Assembly (NCBI GenBank): GCA_963514095.1 | Contig: OY741271.1 | Coordinates: 14,004,772-14,068,771 of the forward strand | Length of the DNA stretch: 64,000 bases | Origin: Eutrigla gurnardus | Lineage: Eukaryota > Chordata > Actinopteri > Perciformes > Triglidae | Direction of reading: 5' to 3' | Part shown: piece by piece, positions 33,968-46,947 of the stretch | Numbering within the stretch: position 1 is the first letter of the stretch | Layout of the letters: each line of letters begins with the position of its first letter | Notes under the pieces: model-generated | Databases searched by the model: none | The model's input: the letters and a program-made list of their open reading frames with translations, nothing else | What the model was told of the DNA's origin: nothing | Translations under genes and position numbers: made by a program

Positions 33968-36900
33968 ATGTTTCTGGGTCGGTTTGATGGGCGGTCGAAG
34001 CTGCTCGTCCGGTCGCTTCTTGGCGGACCCTCCGGTGTCCACAGAGCTCTGGGCGTCTTCCACAGGCAGCAGAGAGCCAACCCCGACATGTCGCTTTCTC
34101 GTTTCATAGAAACCCTGTGCCAAGACGAAGTAAACGGTCTAGATGCAGAAGCTCGGCCACTAACCGTGTAAGTCCCCGCATTAGATTTCCGTAAAATGCA
34201 TGTATCGTTGACTTGTAGGACAAGTCACCGGAGGGATAGTTTAAGGCATAGTAACGTTTACTTTCTTCTAGAAGTCAGCCCAGCAATATCAACTATTGGA
34301 CATGCACTGAACACAATGCAATGTAGTCCTTCTGTTTTTACCAGTCACATTGCAATATATAACTCCCAGATTTAGTTATTTCCCACAGTGGATAATGCAA
34401 TATAATAATTTACTGCTATCTACCAGACGACTGCTGGACTTATTGTATGTCGCTTTGGACAAAATCATCTGCTAAATGCCCTAAATGTAAAATGAGTGCT
34501 AAGTTTAGTCCATAAGTGCCATCTTAAGGCAAACTGGTCATCCACCTTATGTCACATCCGTGCCTGAACCCATTATTTTTCCTCTCCTATTCTAGTAAAC
34601 CATTGGTGTGCCTGTTCCCATCATTATTCAAACAAAACCTGCTGTCCTTCATCTATCTGGTCCGCTCAGTTATTCCTCCTACTGCCGTCCTCCATCTCCT
34701 CAAATGCCTCAGCCAGGACCCTCATCCAAGCCCCTGGGTCACCGCTCTGGTTAGACAGCTGGAAAGACACATGGGGACACACAGCGAGCGGCCTCTCTAC
34801 ACTCCACTGTGCAGCCAAAGACTGGATGAGCTGTCGCAGCGCCTGGTTGGTTCTGGTGAGACCGGAGGATGGGCCGTGTGCTTCAGTGGTCAAACGGCAG
34901 AGTCGGATTCTCAGAGTGCCTCTGGTAGATCAGAGGTGGGGACACAACGGAAAAGAAAGAGCAGCTTTATCACTCTGGACTCGGATGGCGATGAGGAAAC
35001 GAGACAGCAGAGTAAACGGATAAAGACGGGTGAATGTCTCGATGTTGAAGAACAGAGTGCAAAAGAGGCATCAGGAAGTGATGCTCCAGCTGAAGACCTG
35101 CAGCCAGCACCAGAGAGTCCATGTGATGCCCTGCCTGGACATGTCAAGGTAGAGAACATGCTTCCATGCTGGAGACTCAACAGCAAGATGGGCTTTATCG
35201 GTCCTGAAATGTATAATCCATTTTACCAATTTGATTTCTTCTCATTTAAGAACTGATTTATTTTCATCACACTGTTTACAACTGTTTAAAACTGTGTGTA
35301 TTTTTGCATTTATTTAGGTGTCTGTTCTTCAAATAAAAGAATTACTGGAAAGTCCGACGGAGGTAAGAAGAAATTGCTTCTTTCTTCTAGTCAGCACAGA
35401 CTGACGGTGACATTTCTTACTACTGTAATTATTTTTGTTTTCTGTTTGCAGTGGGACCAGAGCTCAACAGAGGCATTCAAAGTGCTGAACGACTGTGACC
35501 CCGGTCAAGTATGTCCTGCAAATGTTATAGCTGACTTTTTGTTAATGATCTACCCCCAAATTAACACCACTGTAAGTGTAAATTGACGTAAAATTAAAGG
35601 TGTTTGTGAGGAAACAGTATATTATATATCTCTTACCTTTTTAATTTATTGCTACACAACACCAACACAAGTACAGGCTCAGAAAAATGTAACATAAGAT
35701 TCACAAAGATAGTAGGTATTTTAGAGTGGTGATATCAGATTATTCAGATGTATCTGAATGTAGCTGTAATATAATGAAGTGGAGAAACAGACACTTTAAC
35801 TATCGCTGTAGTCACAGCTGCTTAGTTTAGCTCATTGTGCTTCAGAACTACATTCAGCACAGTAAAAAATACCCTTTTGACCGGTCAGGTAGCTTTACTA
35901 AACCACTCATACATTTGCGTGCTGATGACCAGTGACGGACTAATCCCATATCTTTACCTCTCCTGTTTAGGTGGAGGTGTTTTGCAGCATGCTGAGTTTC
36001 CCTGACTTACCAGAACATACTCTGCCGAAACTGTGCAGTAGCATTTTGACTCCCTCTCCTGACTTCAGCTACAGCACAGCAGCAACACTCATCAAGTGCC
36101 TCCTGCTGCAGAAGGTCCATCACTGGATATATGCAAAGTATGCAAATTGTGTCACTGTGTTTGATACTGACAGGATATCATTTTCCCGCAGGTCCTGTCC
36201 CTCTCGGAACCGGCCTCCAGATGTCTAGTCACTGCAGCGACGTCACTGTGTAGCCGCTATCCCAGACCAATGTGCCACGCTCTGATCGGACCAGTTTTAG
36301 AGGAAAAAAACATAGGTGAGGAAAGGCTTGACCTACGGCTGAGTGCAGTAAGTTATTGGCAGGGGGCTAAGTCTGTTAGTTACAGAGCACTCAGTATCCT
36401 GGGTTAAGTACATAGAAGCAGGACGGATGTTTTGATGATATAACCTTGTTCCTCAACTCTTGGCTCAAGCATCAATTGATTCTCTATTTTGAACTTTGCT
36501 TTGTTTTCAGGAAGCCCACAAGCTGAGCTGCTGAACAGACTGATTGAAGGATGTTTGGATTCCCATTACAGAATGCTGGTGCTTCAGTAAGATCAAACAT
36601 TTAAACTAGAAAAGCCATTTCTGGAGAAAATGACACAGAATTTCTGCTTTAACTGCATACAAATTGAATTAATAGAAATGGATGAAAATGTGGGAATGGG
36701 TAAGGACGTGTAATATTTGAAAAGCTGAAATTACACTGCATTAATGGCTGTAATATGTATGAAGTAGGTGAATTTGTAGGAATAGTTGGGAAGAGGTTTA
36801 CTTTGTATGTCCCTGTAAAATGTGAATACTACAAGATGCAGTTATCAAGGCCTTTATTTTGAAGGAAATGGGTCTATCTCCAGTTTCCTGTTGATTTGCT

Positions 36901-37891
36901 GTGTGAGTTAGGGGCTTTTATTATGACAAATAAGTCTCATCCTGAGCTTGCTGTTAGAATAGTTATTCTTTGGCACTTTTATTTTGAAAAAAAAAAAAAC
37001 AGGTCCAGCCGTTGTATCCTATTAACATGATTTGGAAAAAAATTCAGGATAATTCTGAGCTTCCTGTTAAGATATAGCTACTGTATGGGGGGGCTTTAAT
37101 CTGAATGTTAATGCATAAGTATGATAGGGTATGATTAGAAAAGGTCCTTTGTCCAAGAATGACCAAGTCCTGTGTGTATGTGTCTGTGTGTCAAACTATG
37201 GATGACAAAATGCAGGCATAATAATAATAATAAAGTGAATTTTGGCGTGTAGAAGAAGATGGTGCTTCAAGCATTCACGTGAATTAAATATTTATGTGTG
37301 TCAACAAGTCAAAGAAGCACCAAATAACAATCCTTAATGGTTATTTCCGGTTGTTTCTTGATGCAGTCCTTCACCATTTTTATTTGTTTCCCTCCCCCCA
37401 GAATGACATTCAAAATAGCATGGAGTGAGGCAGTGCTCTCCATTATCCACAGCCTGCTAGACTCCAAGGTAAGTAGATGAATGTTTGTTCACTCATGGTG
37501 ATAAGGCTGCAACTTTAGTCACAATATTCATTGTTATTGAGTTGTCTGGTTTGTTTTGTTTTTCAGCCCGACTTGAGTGAGGAACTCTTTGCACAGTTCA
37601 CCGAGCAGCTCGTAAGCCAGGGTCCACAATTCACAAAGTCTGTGAAGTTTGCAAAAATGATGCTAACAGTCCTTACCAAATATAACAGTCACGTAAGTTT
37701 GTACATTCATTTCACGCGTAATGGCCGAGCAGCGGTTGAGATGACATTTGTGATCTTTCTGCATGTATATCATTATGTTTCTGCAGGTTACGGCTGCACA
37801 CAAACACTCCCTGCATGGCTGCCTGACGTTGAACGAGACTTTCCTGAAGAAGTCTCTCCAAGCTGCTTTGAAAAGAATCACACATACATGA
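33968..37891 (+). CDS. fance: Fanconi anemia complementation group E protein
   Basis: FANCE is the nuclear core-complex subunit that bridges FANCC to FANCD2 in interstrand-crosslink repair. Ten exons are 33968-34167, 34596-35148, 35318-35362, 35452-35508, 35971-36114, 36192-36315, 36511-36586, 37402-37468, 37567-37692 and 37787-37891, all in phase, for 498 residues (human 536). The N-terminal helical part (KPLVCLFPSLFKQNLLSFIY) matches the human PRICQRNLMSLL segment. The middle is charged and Ser/Glu-rich with a basic KRKSS and an RIKTG cluster. The C-terminal helical repeat domain that contacts FANCD2 includes FAKMMLTVLTKYNSHV and TFLKKSLQAALKRI. The ATG at 33968 is the first in-frame ATG. 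Confidence 0.93.
34430..34493 (+). repeat. Teleost repeat 3' end in fance intron 1
   Basis: TATTGTATGTCGCTTTGGAC followed by AAAATCATCTGCTAAATG is the conserved tail of a very common fish repeat, usually read as GTAAGTCGCTTTGGATAAAA. It is a degraded copy. Confidence 0.6.
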
Positions 37892-37916
37892 AGTTTTAAC
37901 TGACACAACACGTGTG

Positions 37917-37922
37917 AATAAA
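37917..37922 (+). terminator. fance: fance polyadenylation signal
   Basis: AATAAA lies only 26 bases after the fance stop codon, giving a very short 3' UTR. Confidence 0.7.
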
Positions 37923-38454
37923 ACTGTTATGAATCGTTTCTTGTTCACTTCTTGACGTTATTTTGACCTCATTCCACCAGTTTGACACAGAAAAATATCG
38001 CAAATCCCCCCTGAATCAAGTCTTACTGAAAATGTTTACTCCAGTTCAGTACCAAAATACAATATCAGGTGCTTAAAGGGAAAACTTCCTTTTAGTCTTC
38101 CTTAAACTTCTACACACACTACATTTTAGAGGGATATGTAGGGATAGGGATATATATATTTCTCCAATACAATTATTTGATAGACCACCAGTTACCCTGC
38201 TTTCTTAATTATAAATTATGCTGTGATGTGAATGATCTCCAACTTGACATCATAATCACTAAAATCCTGCTTGTATAAGTATGATGTATTTAATATACAA
38301 GTAAGTGAGAAGATCATCTTAACCATGTGCCAAAGACACAAAATAAATAGTGTACAGAGAAGAGGAGAAAAACCCTAATAAAGATATGAATACAAAACCA
38401 GTTAAACTGAGACCAGGAATCACAAACAAGTGATACCAAAATTCCTCCCATTCA

Positions 38455-39010
38455 TGAGTTTATTTTAAGTAGATTAGACCACTGTAATACTCTCTTCACA
38501 GATTTTCCAACATAATATTTTGATAAACAACAATTAATTCTGATGCCAGGCTTTTAACTAAAACAAGAAACGGCAATTTAACACGGTCTCCCAGTGTCTT
38601 ATGGGATTGATTTTAACGTTATTTTACTCTTAATATTTTGGGACCAGCCTATATCAATCTTTTTTTTTGCTTTCAAACAAGCTTCTTCAACAAATACAAT
38701 TAGCTGCTCTGCCTGTCTGTGTGTATTCCTACCCAGACTTTAAGAGGTGTAAGTTCTGCACATTTTTAAATGATAATTGAAAACACGTTCCCGTTAAATA
38801 ACTGACTTTTTCTTTCTTTTAATCTCATCTTTAATTGTTTTATTGTTCTTAGCATACCCATTATTGCTATTTGCTGCCACTTCTTTGTTATTCATTTGAT
38901 TACATCATTTTTTAACAGTGTTTTCTCTTGTTTCTTTGCTTATTTGTAAAGTGCATTTGTACCACACCACCTGAATGGTGCTGTATATTTAAAGATTGTA
39001 TCTATTACTT
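38455..39010 (+). mobile_element. Decayed LINE 3' end
   Basis: The stretch follows the order of the end of a fish LINE reverse transcriptase: TTAGACCACTGTAATACTCT (usual GACTACTGCAACTC), a degraded CAGGCTTTTAACTAA segment, and ATTGATTTTAACGTTATTTT. It closes with a 3' UTR motif, GTAAAGTGCATTTGTACCAC, and GGTGCTGTATATTTAAA. No open frame survives. L2/CR1-type or Rex-type is the likely class. It fills most of the fance-rpl10a spacer (37923-39610); the remainder shows nothing. Confidence 0.55.
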
Positions 39011-39619
39011 TTTGACATTTATTTTGTTGAGCACAATGCACACATGTTACATTGTCATGAAATCCTATTCAGACAGAAAATATGTATTAAACACTATATT
39101 AAATATTATACAAAGTGATCATATTTTAGATTGATGTGCCTTCTACCCTGTGAAAATGAATATCTGTCATTTCTTCCCAACTGTACGCAGCAGATGCTGT
39201 TTTTTGTGATTGTAAAGGGGATACTAGTGGACACTGTATTAATGCTAAGATACTTTTATATCATAGCCTCTTCATAAAATTATGGCTTTAAAGACCGCCT
39301 TCCATTTGTACTCTTGGTGATAATTTAGGCTAAAATATAAGTCTAGCCTAATATTGAAAATTTAAACTATAAATTTGCAACCATTTTGTCATTCTTCTTT
39401 CTTGTTCCACATTTAGTGATTTTATACAATTTAATTTTTTTTTTATATTATTTATTTATTCCGTTATATTGACTATTTACTACGTTATATTCACTTTTAT
39501 AACGAACATCTGGAACATGTATTGAATAGTACGTGTGCTGAATGTATTTTCTCAATAAAGTTGGTGCAAAAAAATGCGTTGCGCTTTTTGATGAGGTCAG
39601 CAGAAGGCCGCCTTTATTT

Positions 39620-39655
39620 TGCGTAACTTCCCTTTCCACTTCCTTTTCAACGTAG
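39620..39655 (+). promoter_or_regulatory. rpl10a: Probable 5'TOP start region of rpl10a
   Basis: The pyrimidine runs CTTCCCTTTCC and CTTCCTTTTC lie 30-60 bases upstream of the rpl10a ATG. Ribosomal protein mRNAs start at such terminal oligopyrimidine tracts, through which mTOR controls translation. The exact start is not determined. Confidence 0.5.
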
Positions 39656-39681
39656 CGAGGCGAGAGGGACAAGTCGTCAAA

Positions 39682-42077
39682 ATGAGGTTAGCCTTGGTTT
39701 AACTAAAAAATAGCCAAATAATAAACGTTTTCCGTACGTATACCGGGTTGTACTACTCTCGTGATGCCTTAGTGCTGCTGTCTAACGCGACAGTTGTGAA
39801 TTTTACGAATATTTAGAAGTTGTCGGCGCTAACGTTGAAGCCGGTTCATCTGCGGCTGTGACGTTAGCTCACCATGTAGCTCACCATGTTAATTTTAGGT
39901 TTCATCCGCAGACATCCACACCTTTAAAACGTGTTTTAGAAAACAATCGGCCATCGGATGTATTCATTAGCTCACCAAGATAATATCAAACGAAATATTG
40001 CTGAACTTTATACCTATTTTATGACCGTTTAGTTCCCGCCATAGACCAATGGAAGTTACGGATTATAGAGGTGTTCGCTGATTATATTTGCTTTAATGTG
40101 CTTTGTTTGTGATATTATGTTTTTTCCAGTAAGGTGACCAGGGATACGTTGTACGAATGCGTGAAGGAGGTCATGCAGGGCTCTCTGAGCAAGCCAAGGA
40201 AGTGAGTTTTCTAACCTGTGACACTCCGACGTTGAGAATAGATGCATTTTGGGAGATTGTGTTTAACTGTAATCTGTCTGTAGGTTCACAGAGACGGTGG
40301 AGCTGCAGATCAGCTTGAAAAACTATGATCCCCAGAAGGACAAGCGTTTCTCCGGCACCGTCAGGTTCGACCTTTTACTGTTTCACCCGACCTTTTCCCT
40401 GTGTGTTTCCAGCCCTGTCTATTTAAACGGCCCGTTGAATGGCAAGTAACTCCTGAAATCTTAAAAAGTGGCAAAAAGAAAGTCGAGACAGGCCAGGGGC
40501 AGACATGGAGAAGTACTCTGGGTAGTCTGACTGAACCGACCCAGCTCTGCTGGTGGAGGTGATGCAGACGGACCCCTACCCTGGGTCTTAAAACATGAGG
40601 GGAGGCTTTGAGTGGCTGAGCTTGTAAGTTCATGTCCTCATGCCGACCAATTTACATAATGTTACCAAGAGGTCAGCTGGACACGGCCGCCTGTGGTGGT
40701 ATGGGTAAGAATTTTTCTATTACATTGTCAAATGAGAGGTGTCTTTTGGAGGTGGCAGAGGGTTTGAGCTCCAATATTTTAGATTTAGCTAAATTAAGTG
40801 TAGTTTCCTACAGTTTCCTGGCATGATTAATGTACATGCCAGCTTTCATTTAAACCGTCATGATGCAGACGATACAAGAGATCTTTTTCTCAACCATACC
40901 CTGCCTTGCATCCAACTGATGCCCCTGTGTTTTGACGGGTCATGAGCAGTGTCTCTAACGGCTTTGATGATCTGCAGGCTGAAGACTCTCCCCAGGCCCA
41001 AGTTCTCCGTGTGCGTCCTGGGAGACCAGCAGCATTGTGATGAGGCCAAGGTCGCTGAGCTGCCACACATGGACATCGAGGCTCTCAAGAAGCTCAACAA
41101 GAACAAGAAGATGGTCAAGAAGCTCGGTAAGAATCTGCCGTCACAAGACACCTGATTTGTGCTTCTTGAAAGCTGGCAGACTTTTTAAAAAACATTGTTA
41201 TGCTGTTTATCTTCTAGCCAAGAAGTACGATGCCTTCCTGGCTTCCGAGTCTCTGATCAAGCAGATCCCTCGTATCCTGGGTCCTGGGCTGAACAAGGCC
41301 GGCAAGTTCCCCTCCCTTCTCACACACAATGAGAACCTGAACACCAAGGTGGACGAGGTCAAATCCACCATCAAATTCCAGATGAAGAAGGTACGTTGAG
41401 CATGCCATTTCACAAGTTGTTAGTTATGGGGCCAGTTTTATTAGGGACTACGGATGGTTTGCTATAATCCTCCATGTTTACAGAGATGCTTCAATGTTCG
41501 TTAATGTGCACTGTCCCTATCCAAAAATGAAATATTAATCTATTAAATTCAGTGCTATATTTATCATATACTGTCATTTTGATTCCTTTTCCAGTTTTGA
41601 CCAAGTTGTTGCTGCATTACCCTTGTATTTTAATTTTTTTTGCAAGTTGCTGCTGTACAATATTGTAATATACACCAATTCAGTCAATTTATGTGCATGT
41701 TACACTTGATGTTGCCTTACATATGAGTGATCCTAGTCACTTCCACACAGCTTAATAACTATTTATTCATATTTATTATAATGAAAGTCGGATCAGAGCA
41801 TCCCTAGATGTTCATATACTGGTATTTATGTTAATGTTGAGGTAATGAAGAAGAAATTAGTTTTTGACTCGCTGAATAATGTATGGATCCTGATTTTGTG
41901 CTGTAGGTGCTGTGTCTGGCTGTGGCTGTCGGACACGTGAAGATGAGCGAGGAGGAGCTTGTGTACAACATCCACCTGGCTGTCAACTTCCTGGTGTCTC
42001 TGCTGAAGAAGAACTGGCAGAACGTGCGTGCCCTCTACGTGAAGAGCACCATGGGCAAACCCCAGCGGCTCTACTAA
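39682..42077 (+). CDS. rpl10a: Large ribosomal subunit protein uL1 (RPL10A)
   Basis: RPL10A is the eukaryotic uL1 protein of the 60S L1 stalk and helps release deacylated tRNA. Exon 1 contributes only five coding bases (39682-39686, ATGAG). The others are 40130-40201, 40284-40364, 40978-41126, 41218-41390 and 41907-42077, giving 216 residues (human 217). Signatures are KVTRDTLYECVKEVMQGS, SLKNYDPQKDKRFSGTVR, LGDQQHCDEAK, YDAFLASESLIKQIPRILG and the C-terminal KSTMGKPQRLY. The exon 3 donor (CAG then GTTCGA) is weak by consensus but phase demands it. I looked for a snoRNA in intron 3 (40365-40977) and found no convincing one. Confidence 0.97.
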
Positions 42078-42094
42078 AGGACAGCTTTTCTATC

Positions 42095-42100
42095 AATAAA
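42095..42100 (+). terminator. rpl10a: rpl10a polyadenylation signal
   Basis: AATAAA begins 18 bases after the stop codon, the short 3' UTR usual for ribosomal protein genes. Confidence 0.8.
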
Positions 42101-43395
42101 AATGTGGAGATGCTCCAATTTGACTGTTTTGAGTTTATTTTTTGTTGGTTTGAAACATTTAAAAAAAATGTTATTAGTGTAATCATCATGCATGTCTCAA
42201 AATTGGGTTACGGTTTAAAAAAAATCTACAACCTCACCAGCACTTAACATGTTACCCAATCATCTAAGGTTAGTTTATAGTAAAGTCTTTTACATTATGC
42301 TGTAAATTTTTTTGAAACTAAACTAATACTACATACAAGTAAAAGTTGTTTTTTCCTCGAATAAAATAATGGCGATTAGAGCTGTAAATATTTAAGTGTT
42401 CCAACACCTCAAACTGGTTTACTGAGGTATTCATCCTGATGTGTTAGTAATATATAATATCTTATATAGTAAGGGTTGATAATCCACAATCTGACAGTGT
42501 TAAGGGCCTGGGTCTTAAAACATGAGAAGTTATCGCACCTAATGTATACATGTTTAGGGTAAAAAATGGACTGACTTTAGGTACAGTTCCAGAAAATAAT
42601 TAATGCCATTACATCACAAAGTTCAGATCTTCCTCTATGCTCCATATACCGAATTATGCCCCCAAAAGCAATTTTGATTAATTACTTCATGAATGTTTCA
42701 AATAATGGCCCATAACATTTTTTATTGGGGAGAGGAGGCAGTAACTGCTGATGATAATGGGATCTACATGTCAATGGGGCCCAGCAGCAGTGGGACAGCA
42801 TCTTCTGTGGGCCACCATGATGGAGAGATCAGGGAAACAGCCGATGCACAACCCCCCCTATATGATATTAAATATATATATACATTTTACAGAATAGAAT
42901 AATAGGTGTTGTTAACAAAATCAACTTAATGGGGGGGGAAACGTTCTTGTTGGTTGTGTACAGTAAATAAAGGTGCATCCAACAATCAATTTACTTAAAC
43001 ATTTCCTCTGAAGTTTTTGAATTTTTATCCAAATGAGTGTGTAGTTAAGGCCCAAATGTCCCTCTCTACAAAGGAAGATGAGACTGATGGGAATTCAAAT
43101 AATTTGATTCATCATTTAGGACAACACCGGCATCTATTTACAACAGGTACGCCTACCCATGAGCCTCTTGGCTCCGTCGTCCTGCTCTGTGTTGACTGTG
43201 GATCTCTTAATAGGATTATCTATTCTCAGTAGAGGAGAAAGACTGAGGGCGAAATGAACCAAACACAGACGGGGACTTTGAGAATATAGTTTGTGTTTCC
43301 TCCAGCTCCAAACGAATCTTACGTTGACTGTGAAGAGGATTTAATTGATTAAAAGACGTTGGATTATTTCTGTGAAGGAAGAAGTTGATGTAGTG
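42101..43395. other. rpl10a to IRAG-like spacer
   Basis: This is AT-rich sequence with no coding gene. The right end (about 43200-43395) is probably the 5' UTR of the next gene. A 19-base exact match to rpl10a intron 3 lies at 42508-42526. Confidence 0.5.
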
Positions 43396-46198
43396 ATGAC
43401 GGCTCAGGTGAGTCAAGTAATCTACCAGCTCTCCTACCAGATTATATGCAATGATTGTATCATTCAGTCATGTTTGGACTGATTTCAGCCTGATGCAGAG
43501 ACAGACAGCTATAGCCCGTCCACCATGCTGGGCAACGAGGACAGTGATGAAGGTAACGGCTATTAAAAGTCCCTATGAAGTCCTGGACCCTGTAACACAG
43601 CTCCACATTTAAACTGGGTTATGTCTTCACATCAGAAACCATTCAAGAGGAGCTACCGATCACAAACTGGAACGAGCTGTCCATCATCGAGCGTGTCGGC
43701 CTCAACGGGTAACATGTTTTATAGAATATGTTTCTGCCACACATGTCATAATATAATATGATGAAATCTGACTTCATCACACTTTCACTTGTCTTGTTTT
43801 TGGACAGTGCCGAGAAGTCAGAGAAAGATTTGGAGGTCAGTTCATGCTCTTTTTTCCTCTTTTTTCAGCCTGCATCTGCCTTTTTACTTTTATTACATTT
43901 ACACATTATTGTGCTCCATTTTTCAGGTGAAACAGATTCTGCTTGTTGTTATCATTCCTCTGTTCTCACCTGACATTAAAATATCCCTCCCCTAAGTTAT
44001 TTCATTGTAAGTGATGATGAAGGACAAAACCCAGACTTATGTAAAAAAGTATTTGAAGGTTTATTTTTGAAAGGCCCATATAAACAGGAAGAATAAGCAA
44101 AAAACCTTCAATAAACATTACTATTGTTTTAAGACATATTTGAAAACATTGTAAACTTTTCCTTTAATGCTTTTAGGTAACCTTTTGTCTTTATCTGGAT
44201 TATAAAGACTGTAGTTGATTTGTGCTGAATATCTAAAGAGGCAGCAGATAAAATGCATTCATAAATAAATATAAATAAATGTTTGCTCCCAGACGGCTTT
44301 CTCTCAGATCGCCCTGGCCTTCAGTTGTGATCAGTACACCCTGAAGCAACGGCTGCAGGCCGAGGAGCACGCCCGCAACCTGGCAGAGGAGAACGTCCAG
44401 CTGGAGCTGAGCAGAGGCAGGGAGACCCTGGAGGTGCGGCTAAACGACAGATGACGTGGTGTAAACTTGAATGTCACCGCCAGAGAGCAGCTGCACGTTT
44501 GTGTTTGTGCATGTTTTCAGACGCTGAAGGACCTGTGTCTGGACAGCAGGCGCAGTAAGATCCTGCAGAGGCTGGAGCTGTCTCTGGACATCCTGGGTGG
44601 GACCGTGGAGCGGATCTCCAACACGGCGGAGGTGCTCGGCGCTGTGCATCAGGTACATGTGGGCTCCTTTGCTCCTGTTTTACTTTTGGATGGCTCAGCG
44701 CCTCTTCACACTCAGGTTACCAATCTGTAGGTCGGGGCCCCGAAGGTTTTCTGACTTATACTTTCTGTTTTTCCTGTGAAAAGACTTCCACCTCTTTAAG
44801 AAATCCTTTAAACAGATATATAGATATTGATCTCTAACACATCTGATGGTTTTATATGATGATTTATATTATGTATGACAGGAGGCTCGAGCGAGTCATG
44901 CAGTGGAACTGATGGTGTCTCATGTGGAGAATCTGAGGAGACGCCATGACACAAACATGGTGGAGCTGGAGGAGGCCAAGAAGGCCATCCAGCAGCAGGG
45001 CTCCTCCAGAAACTCCATCGACCCCGCAGCGTCGCCAGGTCTCTCATATTCTGCCTGTGCTGTCTTTCTTGTTTTTGCCACCATGTGTGATATTTGACTG
45101 AACCTCTTGTTCTAGATCCAGAGGAAAGTGATGGCAGAAGGAAAAGCTCTCATCAGGTATGCAGATATTTGGCTTATTGTCCGACCTGATATGGGAATAA
45201 TGAGCTCGTCAGCACTCCAATCTGCCTTTTATTTGTGTATTTCAGTACAGTGTTCGTCGCAGAGTTAGCATATCACTAATTCCCAGCCAAAGCCAGGTAA
45301 GGAGGTTTACTTTAGTGAACTTTCTACTACAAATGTCACCCAGGAACCCACATAAAGGGTCTCCCTTGTCTTTAAAGGAAAATAAGCAAGACTTGAAGAA
45401 ACAAGCTACTCCCACAAGGTCTTTCAGCAAGGACTCCTTCCTCACCTGCTCGTCTCCCCCCCTGACCTCTGAGTCCAGCTCTGCCCCGACCAATGAAGTC
45501 AGCCCCTCGGTGGATGACAGGTCAAGGAGAGACTCAGTGTTTAATGCTTTGTATCTGGACCACATGATCAGCAAAGGTGCATCATTCGGTTTCCATTTCC
45601 TCTGTTTTCAGGCCGCTGGATCCAGATGAAACTCAGCCAGAAGCTCCAGCTGCTGAGCTTCCTCCACCTCCCATACTTCACCCAGAGTGCCTCCCAGCAA
45701 AACACCTGGCCACCCGAAAGATACGCAGCAAACAGAAGTATGGAATCACTGTTCATGGGCAGAATAGTAGAAACAACATACAGTTCTCTAACCTGAAGTA
45801 AACACCAACGCTTTTACACTTTGTATATTTCACACCAGTGACTTTGCGTTTACAGTTCCCCTCTGGACACTTTGCGACAGAGACACAAGGGCAAAGCTGC
45901 GCTATCGAAGAAAAAATCAGACAAGGACAAAAGGAGTGCCAACATTTACCGACAGCTTTCTTCCGAGACGTAAGTGAACATATGTTTTGAAAGACAACCC
46001 GTGATGTTTTTTCCTCTGGACGAACGCTGACTCAGTGCTCTCCTCAGGTGTGGATCCTCGTGGAGACACCGTCCTCTGGCTCACTGGTTGCATTGCTGTC
46101 GCTGGGCGCTCCTCTACATTTACCTGTTGGTGCTTCTTTGTGTCATTGCGCTGACCTACTTCTTGTGGAAGCTTCATGAAGAAGCATCTGAGCCGTGA
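43396..46198 (+). CDS. IRAG/LRMP-family ER tail-anchored protein
   Basis: The family (IRAG1/MRVI1 and IRAG2/LRMP/JAW1) sits on the ER membrane and associates with IP3 receptors; IRAG1 relays cGMP-kinase inhibition of calcium release. Thirteen exons are 43396-43407, 43489-43552, 43636-43708, 43808-43835, 44293-44433, 44521-44652, 44882-45038, 45116-45156, 45246-45296, 45378-45520, 45612-45737, 45856-45969 and 46048-46198, for about 410 residues. A coiled coil spans roughly residues 60-200, including AEVLGAVHQEARASH and VENLRRRH. RRRVS at 220-224 matches the IRAG1 PKG site. A hydrophobic segment (about 381-400, LLYIYLLVLLCVIALTYF) ends the protein with a short lumenal tail. The 45520 donor was chosen because it alone keeps the next exons in frame. 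Member 1 versus 2 is unresolved. Confidence 0.75.
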
Positions 46199-46947
46199 AT
46201 ATGTAAGACCAGCGGGATCCCCTGTACTCGTCTTTGAAGATAAAACCGTTTCAGACACTTTTAGTTGTTTGTGTATTTGTACCTCAGAAAATACCATCCA
46301 GATAACAAAGCGACAAACTTAACATACAACTGTATTTTTTTATTATAAATATACAAAACAAATCCAAACTCATACAATCACTTGGTTAGTAAGAAAACAC
46401 ATTACTGCAGTGAAAACATTCATCAAACCACCGTTTAAGGCATCAGCGATTAATTATTAAGAGTTAATAGCAAACGTTAAGATTCTGATCACTTCATGTG
46501 ATGGCTAGATGTTCAATTCTTAACTATATATATAAAGAGGGGTAGACTCTCATTCACAGATAAATATAGTAGAACATAAAAATTTATATTAGGAATGGGG
46601 AAACTTATTTGAAAACTACTGTGGATGAATTTCATGTGCAAAATGTGTGCCAGACACAAAGAAATTCTTGAAACCACAGCGACTGTGTTTTTAATCTGTT
46701 ATGAATCTAAATTCACACCAGAAATTTTAGAAGCATCTATTAGAAAACAATTTGAAATAAATAAAAATTGGCATACCACCTTACATTAAGTTTTAAATTA
46801 AAACTTCAGGGTCCCGACAGGCACGCATTTTCTGCATCATGTCAACATACAATCTCACGGAGTCCAAAGCCTTAATAAATACAGAGATAAATAGTGAGGA
46901 TTAAGTCACATCCTACTGAACACACTGCAAAGCAGCAGAGATCTCAA
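46199..46947. other. Convergent 3' ends of the IRAG-like gene and inava
   Basis: The two genes meet tail to tail. No canonical AATAAA closely follows the left gene's stop (GATAAA near 46240 is the nearest variant). On the minus strand AATAAA at 46339-46344 could end inava. The interval is AT-rich and otherwise featureless. Confidence 0.45.

Noticed and set aside
40365..40977. C/D-box snoRNA in rpl10a intron 3
   Set aside because: GTGATGC, ATGATGC and CTGA motifs occur, but none matches the C-box consensus with a terminal stem and proper D-box spacing.
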